Shown piece by piece: positions 1 to 5,014 of a stretch of 5,014 nt of DNA (position 1 is the stretch's first letter; each line of letters begins with the position of its first letter). The stretch comes from an uncultured Oscillibacter sp. GTDB taxonomy: Bacteria; Bacillota; Clostridia; Oscillospirales; Oscillospiraceae. Where the stretch lies: NCBI GenBank assembly GCA_900542115.1, contig UQMC01000125.1, forward strand, positions 1 through 5,014. Reading direction: 5' to 3'. The notes under the pieces are model-generated. The model ran no database searches. It saw only the letters and a list, made by a program, of their open reading frames with translations, and was not told the origin of the DNA. The translations under genes and the position numbers were made by a program.

Positions 1-505
1 CGGGGACATAGCTTTGCAGGGAGCAGTTGGACTTCACCGCGATAAATCCGCGCTTTGTGCCAAGGCGTCTGCGCTGCGCGTCAATAATAGCGATGTGGTC
101 GGCATTGATCTCCGGCACGACCATAGGAACGTCATCAGTCCAGCGATGGGCGGAATTATTGGAAACAATGGGACATTCCAGCTTGGCGTAGCGCTCCTCC
201 AATGCCCGGATCTCTTCCTTTTTCATATCCACGGCGCAGAAACAGAAATCCACGGAGGCAGCCAGCTTTTCCGCATCGGCCTCGGCGTCCAGTACCCGAA
301 TGTCCTTTGCCTCCTCCGGACAGGGGATGTCCAGAGACCAGCGGCTGCCAACGGCCTCCCAATAGGTTTTGCCGGCGCTTTTGGCGCTGGCGGCAACAGC
401 GGTGAGCCGGAACCACGGATGGTTTTCCAGCAGTGTGACAAAGCGCTGACCCACCATACCGGTGGCGCCAATGACGCCTACTTTAAATTTTTCTTTGTTT
501 GTCAT
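1..505 (-). CDS. asd: Aspartate-semialdehyde dehydrogenase, archaeal/fungal-like type, N-terminal half (cut by window edge)
   Basis: Reads leftward from ATG at 505-503 and runs off the window at position 1 with 168 complete codons and no stop. The enzyme reduces aspartyl-4-phosphate to aspartate semialdehyde with NADPH in the cytoplasm, feeding lysine/diaminopimelate, threonine and methionine synthesis. The N-terminus has a Rossmann nucleotide-binding loop, VGVIGATGMVGQRF (residues 9-22). SNNSAHR (115-121) and VPEIN (130-134) are typical of the family. The catalytic cysteine is Cys161 in SNCSLQSYVP (codon at 25-23). The NCS context and the lack of the usual bacterial signature suggest the archaeal/fungal-like subfamily, which is also found in Clostridia. 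Such proteins are about 350-360 residues, so a little under half is visible. The start is supported by AAGGGAG (518-512) 6 nt upstream. It is transcribed away from the SpoIID/LytB gene. The identity is firm; the subfamily is recalled, not searched. Confidence 0.93.
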   Translation of the reverse strand, partial: MTNKEKFKVGVIGATGMVGQRFVTLLENHPWFRLTAVAASAKSAGKTYWEAVGSRWSLDIPCPEEAKDIRVLDAEADAEKLAASVDFCFCAVDMKKEEIRALEERYAKLECPIVSNNSAHRWTDDVPMVVPEINADHIAIIDAQRRRLGTKRGFIAVKSNCSLQSYVP

Positions 506-549
506 AAAAAGCTCCCTTCCGATGCCTGTTCAAAAATCAGCGAATGCGG

Positions 550-578
550 TTGAATATAGGGCAAAGCTGTATTATAAT
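550..578 (+). promoter_or_regulatory. Candidate distal promoter for the SpoIID/LytB gene
   Basis: TTGAAT (550-555), a 17-nt spacer and a perfect TATAAT (573-578) form a good sigma-A-type promoter pointing right. The start would be near 585, about 96 nt before the ATG at 681. The -10 lies inside the 12-bp perfect palindrome GTATTATAATAC (569-580), so the same hexamer also reads TATAAT on the minus strand. Confidence 0.5.
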
Positions 579-605
579 ACTTATGATTTAAAATTCTGCG
601 TGTGC

Positions 606-633
606 TTGACACGTGGACGTTTGTCTATATACT
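606..633 (+). promoter_or_regulatory. Candidate proximal promoter for the SpoIID/LytB gene
   Basis: A perfect TTGACA (606-611), a 16-nt spacer and TATACT (628-633, 5 of 6 to consensus) point right. Transcription would begin near 640, leaving a leader of about 40 nt before the ATG at 681. That start would exclude the in-frame ATG at 639, which supports 681 as the true start codon. Confidence 0.55.
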
Positions 634-657
634 AACACTTGCCTTATCTATCGTCAA
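629..657 (-). promoter_or_regulatory. Candidate promoter for asd
   Basis: On the minus strand, TTGACG (657-652) and TAGTAT (634-629) are separated by exactly 17 nt. This would start transcription near 622 and give asd a leader of roughly 117 nt. The -35 matches consensus at 5 of 6 positions and the -10 at 4 of 6. The -10 hexamer is the same DNA used by a rightward candidate promoter. A second possible -10, TATAAT at 576-571, sits closer to asd but has no convincing -35. Confidence 0.45.
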
Positions 658-680
658 GATATTCACCATTGGGAGGTTTT

Positions 681-2060
681 ATGAAAAAACGGTTGCTATC
701 CCTGCTTTTTGTCATCACATTGTTCAGCGCATCGGCGGTTTCCGCTTCGGCGCTGACGAACAATATTCTGAAAGTCGGTATTCGCTGGGGTTCCACGGCG
801 CTTGAGGCGGCGAATTTGGAAAACGCGGTGGGTTCCGGCTATGAGTTTGGCTATTACGATGAAAGTAGGCATTTTGTCTATTTGGATGAAACGGATGAGA
901 CCACCATTACCATGCGGGTGACCGGCTCGAGGAATGGCGTTGTTGTGACGGAGACCGGCAGCGGAAGTGTGCTGTTTCGGTTTGATGAAAGCGGCTATTG
1001 CTTTGGTGTCCGTCCCAAGGGGCGGGACACAGAGACATGGTGCAAGGGCTATAAATATCCCGGCGGGTTTGAGTACCGCTGCAATGACAACGGCACACTG
1101 ACGGTAATTAACGTAGTGGATATCGAAGATTACGTGAAGGGTGTTGTGCCCTACGAAATGGATAAGGATTGGCCCTTGGAGGCACTGGAAGCGCAGGCTG
1201 TCTGCGCCCGTACCTATGCCGCAAAGACGCGGCATCCGTCATTGGGCTTTGATGTCTGCGCCGGAACGGACTGTCAGGTCTATTACGGACGCAACCGGGC
1301 CACGGCGCAGACGGACGAGGCCGTGGAAAATACGGAGGGAGAGATGCTGTACTACAACGGTACGCCCGTTGATACGGCGGTTTACTGTGCATCCAATGGC
1401 GGCGCTTCCGAGGATGCGGGGAATGTCTGGAACGCGGACATTCCGTATCTGAGAGGGAAGCAGGACCCCTACGAAGCGCTGACTAATATTCCCAATTATA
1501 ATTGGTCTGTGACCTACACCGCGGATGAGCTGACATGGATATTGGAGCAAAAGGGCTATTCCATTGGCACAGTGAAGAATGTTTATGTGGCGGAATTCAC
1601 CCCGCTTGGAAATGTCAGCAAGGTAACGTTTGAGGGCAGTCAGGGCGATGTGACCGTAAAGGGCGAAGTGTGCCGGACGGTTTTTTATTCCAGTACCTAC
1701 AATAAATCCGTAAAAAGCCAGCGCTTTACGATCAATGGCGGCGGCGCGGTAAACAGCGGTATTTATGTGAATAATAGCAGTACGCGCCTTGATTCCTTGG
1801 AGGGGGTCAATGTGCTCAGCGGCAGCGGAACAACCTCCGAGCTGGAAAAGCAGGCGGCAGTTCTGTCGGCATCCGGTGTCTCTGAGGTCAGCGGCGGAAC
1901 AACAGCAAAGACCTCCGCCGCCGGTTTGTTTACCATTACAGGTACCGGCAGCGGCCATAATCTCGGCATGAGCCAGTACGGAGCAAAGGCCATGGCGGAA
2001 CAGGGCTATTCCTATCGGGAAATTCTGAAATTTTATTATACGGATATCACCATTGAGTGA
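681..2060 (+). CDS. Secreted SpoIID/LytB-domain protein, probable peptidoglycan lytic transglycosylase
   Basis: A 459-residue exported protein. Residues 1-24 form a clear signal peptide (MKKR, hydrophobic core, cleavage after ASA), and no lipobox is seen. Residues 25 to about 145 are the N-terminal part seen in clostridial LytB proteins. The SpoIID/LytB core follows, with [14 protein letters not shown], whose Glu159 aligns with the catalytic glutamate of SpoIID. Next come the likely zinc cysteines Cys193 and Cys198 in [13 protein letters not shown], and CASNGG. The closing motif is [13 protein letters not shown] (423-435). The family cleaves glycan strands, in SpoIID during spore engulfment. 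The length (SpoIID is about 340 residues) and a Gly/Ser/Thr-rich stretch at about 353-415 suggest a vegetative wall-remodelling member rather than spoIID itself. The start is chosen for the signal peptide and GGGAGG (671-676), 4 nt upstream. An in-frame ATG at 639 lacks both. queA follows 11 bp downstream. Confidence 0.9.
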   Translation: MKKRLLSLLFVITLFSASAVSASALTNNILKVGIRWGSTALEAANLENAVGSGYEFGYYDESRHFVYLDETDETTITMRVTGSRNGVVVTETGSGSVLFRFDESGYCFGVRPKGRDTETWCKGYKYPGGFEYRCNDNGTLTVINVVDIEDYVKGVVPYEMDKDWPLEALEAQAVCARTYAAKTRHPSLGFDVCAGTDCQVYYGRNRATAQTDEAVENTEGEMLYYNGTPVDTAVYCASNGGASEDAGNVWNADIPYLRGKQDPYEALTNIPNYNWSVTYTADELTWILEQKGYSIGTVKNVYVAEFTPLGNVSKVTFEGSQGDVTVKGEVCRTVFYSSTYNKSVKSQRFTINGGGAVNSGIYVNNSSTRLDSLEGVNVLSGSGTTSELEKQAAVLSASGVSEVSGGTTAKTSAAGLFTITGTGSGHNLGMSQYGAKAMAEQGYSYREILKFYYTDITIE

Positions 2061-2071
2061 GGAGTGAAACG

Positions 2072-3097
2072 ATGAAAACAAGTGATTTTAATTATGAACT
2101 GCCGCAGGAACTGATTGCACAGACACCTCTGGAGCGGCGGGACGGCTCAAGACTTATGACGCTGGATCGGAATACCGGCGCATGGGAGCATCATCATTTT
2201 TATGAGTTGCCGGATTTTCTGAGATCCGGCGACTGCCTGATTTTGAATAATTCCAGAGTGCTGCCGGCCCGCTTGCTGGGCCAGCGGATGCCCGGCGGCG
2301 GTGCGTGCGAGATTCTGCTGCTCATTGACCGGGGGGATAAGACTTGGGAATGTCTGGTGCGGCCCGGGCGGCATCTGCGCGAGGGGGTACGGCTATCCTT
2401 TGGCAACGGTGAGCTGACTGCGGAAGTCACAAAGGTTCTGCCGGACGGCAACCGGCTGGTGGGCTTTGATTACGAGGGGATTTTTCTTGAGGTTTTAGAA
2501 CACCTTGGTAAGATGCCTCTGCCGCCGTACATCAAGGAGGAGCTTCAGGATCAGGAGCGGTATCAGACTGTGTATTCCAAGGTGCTTGGCAGCGCAGCGG
2601 CCCCCACGGCGGGACTGCATTTTACACCGGAGCTGTTGGAAAAAATCGCGGCGCAGGGCGTTGGCATCGGCTATGTGACGCTTCATGTCGGATTGGGGAC
2701 GTTCCGTCCGGTAAAGGAGGATGAGATCACCGACCATGAAATGCACAGTGAATACTGTGTGATTTCGCAGGAAACGGCGGACCTCATCAACCGCACAAAG
2801 GCAAACGGCGGGCGCTGCATCTGTGTGGGCACCACCTCCTGCCGGACGCTGGAATCGTGGGCGGCAGAGGACGGACACATGGAGGCCAAAGCCGGCTGGA
2901 CAAATATCTATATTTATCCGGGCTACCGCTTTAAAGTGATGGATGGGCTGATAACGAATTTCCATCTGCCGGAGAGTACGCTCATCATGCTGGTGTCGGC
3001 CTTTGCCGGGCGGGAGCACATTTTAGCCGCTTACGAGGAGGCCGTTCGGGAAAGGTATCGCTTTTTCAGCTTCGGCGACGCGATGTTCCTGTACTGA
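2072..3097 (+). CDS. queA: S-adenosylmethionine:tRNA ribosyltransferase-isomerase (queuosine synthesis)
   Basis: A 341-residue protein of normal family length. QueA transfers and isomerises the ribosyl group of S-adenosylmethionine onto 7-aminomethyl-7-deazaguanine at position 34 of tRNAs with GUN anticodons, making epoxyqueuosine (EC 2.4.99.17). Family motifs run the whole length: [19 protein letters not shown] at the N-terminus, [11 protein letters not shown] (58-68), PTAGLHFT (178-185), [11 protein letters not shown] (204-214) and TNFHLPEST (295-303), ending [14 protein letters not shown] 2072 is preceded by GAGGAG (2059-2064) with a 7-nt spacer. An in-frame GTG at 2057 overlaps the previous stop and is less likely. 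The 11-bp gap implies co-transcription with the SpoIID/LytB gene. tgt, a frequent partner, does not follow here. No clear intrinsic terminator is seen after the stop. Confidence 0.97.
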   Translation: MKTSDFNYELPQELIAQTPLERRDGSRLMTLDRNTGAWEHHHFYELPDFLRSGDCLILNNSRVLPARLLGQRMPGGGACEILLLIDRGDKTWECLVRPGRHLREGVRLSFGNGELTAEVTKVLPDGNRLVGFDYEGIFLEVLEHLGKMPLPPYIKEELQDQERYQTVYSKVLGSAAAPTAGLHFTPELLEKIAAQGVGIGYVTLHVGLGTFRPVKEDEITDHEMHSEYCVISQETADLINRTKANGGRCICVGTTSCRTLESWAAEDGHMEAKAGWTNIYIYPGYRFKVMDGLITNFHLPESTLIMLVSAFAGREHILAAYEEAVRERYRFFSFGDAMFLY

Positions 3098-3176
3098 TTT
3101 TTTCAAATTTTGCTTGCACGTTGCCGGATTTTGAAGTGAAATTTTCTGAATTGCTTATTTTTTCTGTAATTTTCTA

Positions 3177-3205
3177 TTGAATTTCACGAGAAAATTGTTT
3201 ATAAT
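3177..3205 (+). promoter_or_regulatory. Promoter for the DUF1858 gene
   Basis: TTGAAT (3177-3182), a 17-nt spacer and a perfect TATAAT (3200-3205) make a good sigma-A-type promoter. Transcription would start near 3212, about 29 nt before the ATG at 3241. The hexamers and spacing are the same as those of the distal promoter at 550-578. The surrounding 143-bp gap is markedly AT-rich compared with the flanking genes. Confidence 0.65.
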
Positions 3206-3225
3206 ATTTTTGCTAATTTTCACGA
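3182..3225 (+). repeat. TTTCACGA direct repeat flanking the -10 element
   Basis: TTTCACGA occurs at 3182-3189 and 3218-3225, a 36-bp step, on either side of the TATAAT at 3200-3205. A third, inverted copy of the core, GTGAAATT (3136-3143), is an exact reverse complement of AATTTCAC (3180-3187). This might be an operator, but chance matches are plausible in such AT-rich DNA. Confidence 0.3.
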
Positions 3226-3240
3226 TAGGAGGATCATTTT

Positions 3241-3447
3241 ATGATCAGCATAACGAAGGACACCATTATTGGTGATATTCTGGATGTTGCACCCCAGACC
3301 GCACCCATTTTCCTGTCTATTGGTATGCATTGTCTGGGCTGCCCCTCTTCCCGCGGCGAGACTGTTGAGGAGGCCTGCATGGTCCACGGCATTGATGTGG
3401 ATAAACTGCTGGCGCTGGTGAACGAGGAAGCCAATAAGGCACAGTAA
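3241..3447 (+). CDS. DUF1858 small protein with CxxC motif (hybrid-cluster-protein-associated redox disulfide type)
   Basis: A 68-residue cytoplasmic protein with no signal peptide or membrane segment. The sequence pattern ITKDTIIGDIL, then PIFLSIGMHCLGCP, then GETVEEACMVHGID, matches the DUF1858 domain, also described as the hybrid-cluster-protein-associated redox disulfide domain. Cys31 and Cys34 form the CxxC, and a third cysteine is Cys46. The domain forms the N-terminus of ScdA-like iron-sulfur repair proteins and also occurs alone, as here. A role in thiol redox or in handling nitrosative or iron-sulfur damage is suggested by association only; the biochemical activity is unknown. AGGAGG (3227-3232) lies 8 nt before the ATG. 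The gene has its own promoter and is separated from trmK by a strong hairpin, so it may be regulated apart from its neighbours. Confidence 0.88.
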   Translation: MISITKDTIIGDILDVAPQTAPIFLSIGMHCLGCPSSRGETVEEACMVHGIDVDKLLALVNEEANKAQ

Positions 3448-3503
3448 TTTTTGCGCTGCTTGGGACGCATACGGGAGAGACCGTATGCGTCCTGTAACTG
3501 TGC
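3439..3503 (+). other. Nested inverted repeat: strong RNA hairpin between the DUF1858 gene and trmK
   Basis: A perfect 12-bp stem pairs GGACGCATACGG (3463-3474) with CCGTATGCGTCC (3481-3492) around the 6-nt loop GAGAGA. An outer pair, GCACAGT (3439-3445) with ACTGTGC (3497-3503), encloses it and takes in the first base of the DUF1858 stop codon. No U-run follows the stem on either strand, so it is not a standard intrinsic terminator. It could be an attenuator, a 3'-end stabiliser or a processing site that sets different expression for the DUF1858 gene and trmK. Confidence 0.7.
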
Positions 3504-3513
3504 AATCAGAGAA

Positions 3514-3521
3514 AGGGGAGG
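3514..3521 (+). promoter_or_regulatory. Ribosome binding site that fixes the GTG start of trmK
   Basis: AGGGGAGG at 3514-3521 ends 6 nt before GTG 3528. No in-frame ATG gives a protein that still includes the conserved N-terminal motif DVGTDHGYLP, so the GTG start is well supported. Confidence 0.8.
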
Positions 3522-3527
3522 AACGTC

Positions 3528-4229
3528 GTGCGCGCATTGGGACTGCCGCCCCGGCTCCGCTTAATCGCTGATTGGGTGCCGGAGGGCGCCTATCTTGCGG
3601 ATGTCGGCACCGACCATGGCTATCTTCCCACATGGCTCCTTTTAAGAGGGAGTATTCGCGGCGCTATTGCCAGTGATCTGCGAAAGGGTCCCTTGGAGCG
3701 TGCGAAGGCCACCGGGGCGCTTTACGGCGTGGAGCGGATTGACTACCGCTTATGTGATGGCCTTTCCGGCATCCGGCGGACTGAAGTGGATACCGTTGTC
3801 ATCGCAGGAATGGGGGGCGAGACCATGCTCTCCGTTTTAAAGGGGACTCCATGGACTGCGGACGGACAGCACACACTGCTGTTACAGCCTCAGACACACG
3901 AGGAGCTTGTGCGCGCCTATCTTGCGAATAACGGTTTTATGATTACGCGGGAGGCGCTGGTGCAGGATCGCGGCACCCTATATACGGTGATGGAAGCGAA
4001 GGCAGGGAAAATGGAGTTGTCCTTCAGTCAGATATGGGGCGGCGCTTGCTTGCTGCACGATCCGCTGGCAGATCGGTATCTGATCGAAAGAATCGTGCGG
4101 ACGCTGATGGCGTTGGCCGGTGCAAAGCGCTCCGGCCGTGCCGATGCGAAAAAGACGAGAGAGCTGCGGGAGATTTTGGCGGCTTTGCTTCGTGCAAGAG
4201 AGGAGTGGCGCTGTGCCAACTGTAAGTGA
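3528..4229 (+). CDS. trmK: tRNA (adenine(22)-N1)-methyltransferase TrmK
   Basis: A 233-residue class I methyltransferase with a GTG start. TrmK uses S-adenosylmethionine to methylate N1 of adenine 22 in the D-arm of tRNA (COG2384; YqfN in Bacillus subtilis). The SAM-binding loop is LADVGTDHGYLP (residues 23-34). It is followed by ASDLRKGP (48-55), where an acidic residue usually contacts the cofactor ribose, and by VVIAGMGGETM (90-100), a hallmark of this family. QPQTHEELVRAYLANNGF follows in the mid-region. The C-terminal third is charged and probably helical, matching the helical extension of TrmK. The end overlaps nif3 by 17 bp, the same neighbour pair as yqfN-yqfO in Bacillus. No rpoD/sigA lies upstream, unlike in Bacillus. 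Confidence 0.95.
   Translation: MRALGLPPRLRLIADWVPEGAYLADVGTDHGYLPTWLLLRGSIRGAIASDLRKGPLERAKATGALYGVERIDYRLCDGLSGIRRTEVDTVVIAGMGGETMLSVLKGTPWTADGQHTLLLQPQTHEELVRAYLANNGFMITREALVQDRGTLYTVMEAKAGKMELSFSQIWGGACLLHDPLADRYLIERIVRTLMALAGAKRSGRADAKKTRELREILAALLRAREEWRCANCK
4199..4205 (+). promoter_or_regulatory. Ribosome binding site that fixes the GTG start of nif3
   Basis: AGAGGAG (4199-4205) lies inside the end of trmK, 7 nt before GTG 4213. It marks the nif3 start. An in-frame ATG at 4120 would add 31 residues that are only trmK read in another frame. Confidence 0.75.
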
Positions 4230-4964
4230 AATTGAACAAGCGCTGTTCCGCCTTGCGCCGAAGGAACTTGCGATGGCGTGGGATAATGTGGGTCATCTGG
4301 AGGGGAATCCAAAACAGAGTGTGCAGCGGCTTTTGGTTGCGCTTGACGTTACGGAGGCAGTTGTATCCGAGGCAGAGGAAAAGGGCTGTCAATTGATCAT
4401 TTCTCACCATCCGTTGATGAATGTCCGCTGGCATGAGAAGGAGCTGCAATCCCTGCGGCCGGACCGCTATCTGGGGCATTTGCTGCGAAGATTGGTCAAG
4501 GCAGATATTTCCGTTATATCCATGCATACAAATCTGGATATTGCCCCCGGTGGCGTAAACGATGCGCTGGCCGAGGCGCTGCGAATCGAGGACCCCGGAC
4601 CTCTGCCGGGAGATGCGGACCATCTATGCCGCATGGGACATTTGCAGAATGCTATAAAGTTATCAGACTTTGCAGATACGGTGTGTGAGGCACTGGGGGC
4701 AAACGGCGTTCGCTATGCCGGGAGCAGGCCCGTTCAATGTGTAGCGGTAGGCGGCGGTGCCTGCGGTGATTATATTGATACGGTGATCGCCGCCGGGTGT
4801 GATACCTTTGTTACATCGGATTTGACGTATCACCAGTTTTTGGACGCTGTACCCAAGGGTATCAACCTAATCGATGCAGGCCATTTCCCAACAGAGGACC
4901 CGGTTTGTGCCAAGCTGGTTGCTTACTTGAAAAACGAATTTTTACAGCTTGCTGTTTTTAAATC
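4213..4964 (+). CDS. Nif3/DUF34 family dinuclear metal protein, C-terminus missing
   Basis: Starts at GTG 4213 (PTVSEIEQALF) and reaches the last genomic base at 4964 with 250 complete codons and no genuine stop. The metal-site residues are all present: His65 and His66 in SHHPL, Asp109 in MHTNLD, and His224 and Glu228 in DAGHFPTE. These correspond to the dimetal site of E. coli YbgI. The spacing from Asp109 to His224 (115 residues) is close to YbgI, so this is the short form without the PII-like insert of Bacillus YqfO. The family is often labelled GTP cyclohydrolase 1 type 2, but its in vivo role is unsettled; metal handling has been suggested. Probably only about 10-15 C-terminal residues are missing. 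The apparent tail (SDRKSVV) and the stop at 4984-4986 come from adapter sequence. It is translationally coupled to trmK. Confidence 0.93.
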
Positions 4965-5014
4965 AGATCGGAAGAGCGTCGTGTAGGGAAAGAGTGTAGA
5001 TCTCGGTGGTCGCC
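4965..5014. other. Illumina TruSeq adapter contamination (not genomic)
   Basis: The final 50 bases begin AGATCGGAAGAGCGTC and continue through GTGTAGGGAAAGAGTG to CGGTGGTCGCC. This matches, without mismatch as far as I can recall it, the reverse complement of the TruSeq universal (P5) adapter, stopping about 8 nt short of its end. It is read-through from a library insert that ended at 4964, left untrimmed and assembled into the contig end. Confidence 0.98.

Noticed and set aside
14..553. 179-residue rightward open frame over asd
   Set aside because: It is the antisense of a clear asd coding frame, has no family motif, and crosses the asd start and ribosome site.
506..622. Lysine riboswitch or other leader before asd
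   Set aside because: The predicted leader of about 117 nt is too short for a lysine riboswitch, and I see no stem pattern typical of a known riboswitch or T-box.
639..680. In-frame upstream ATG of the SpoIID/LytB gene
   Set aside because: It lies at about the predicted transcription start, has no ribosome site, and would bury the signal peptide behind 14 extra residues.
681..2060. Calling this gene spoIID (sporulation engulfment)
   Set aside because: The protein is about 115 residues longer than SpoIID, has a different N-terminal part and a cleavable-type signal peptide, and no sporulation genes or sporulation-sigma promoter are seen nearby.
1239..2081. 280-residue leftward open frame antisense to the SpoIID/LytB gene
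   Set aside because: The sense strand encodes catalytic and closing SpoIID/LytB motifs throughout. The antisense frame has no recognisable domain, and its length is explained by the codon use of the sense gene.
2495..3019. 174-residue leftward open frame inside queA
   Set aside because: It is a shadow of queA, whose conserved motifs cover the whole region. No ribosome site or known domain supports it.
3098..3135. Possible queA terminator formed by TTCAAA/TTTGAA arms
   Set aside because: The arms are only 6 AT-rich base pairs with a 22-nt loop, and no U-run follows at the right place.
4024..4623. 199-residue leftward open frame across the trmK-nif3 junction
   Set aside because: It is antisense to two well-supported genes and shows no protein-like motif.

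Overview
The window looks like the end of a contig from a moderately GC-rich Clostridia-type Firmicute, possibly in the Oscillospiraceae/Ruminococcaceae group. Four things suggest this: strong AGGAGG-like ribosome sites before every gene, a secreted SpoIID/LytB protein, the Firmicute-style trmK-nif3 gene pair, and an aspartate-semialdehyde dehydrogenase of the archaeal/fungal-like type that also occurs in clostridia. The taxonomic placement is inferred from protein style, not from a search.

Layout: positions 1-505 (minus strand) hold the N-terminal half of asd, cut by the left edge. Positions 506-680 are a divergent control region with promoter-like sites on both strands. From there everything reads rightward. 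A secreted SpoIID/LytB-domain protein (681-2060) is followed after 11 bp by queA (2072-3097), so the two are probably co-transcribed. An AT-rich gap of 143 bp (3098-3240) carries a good sigma-A-type promoter for a 68-residue DUF1858 protein with a CxxC motif (3241-3447). A perfect 12-bp hairpin lies between it and trmK (3528-4229). trmK overlaps by 17 bp with a nif3/DUF34 gene (4213 onward).

The genes cover unrelated housekeeping tasks: the aspartate-family amino acid and diaminopimelate pathway (Asd), peptidoglycan cleavage (SpoIID/LytB), tRNA modification (QueA for queuosine, TrmK for m1A22), a likely thiol-based small protein (DUF1858) and a dimetal protein of uncertain role (Nif3). I see no mobile element, CRISPR array, tRNA or rRNA.

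The last 50 bases (4965-5014) are not genomic. They match the reverse complement of the Illumina TruSeq universal adapter, so nif3 is artificially ended and its apparent last residues and stop codon come from adapter. No new biological system is evident. The most useful observations are the adapter, the unusual divergent promoter geometry, the solo DUF1858 gene with its own regulatory region, and the strong hairpin before trmK.
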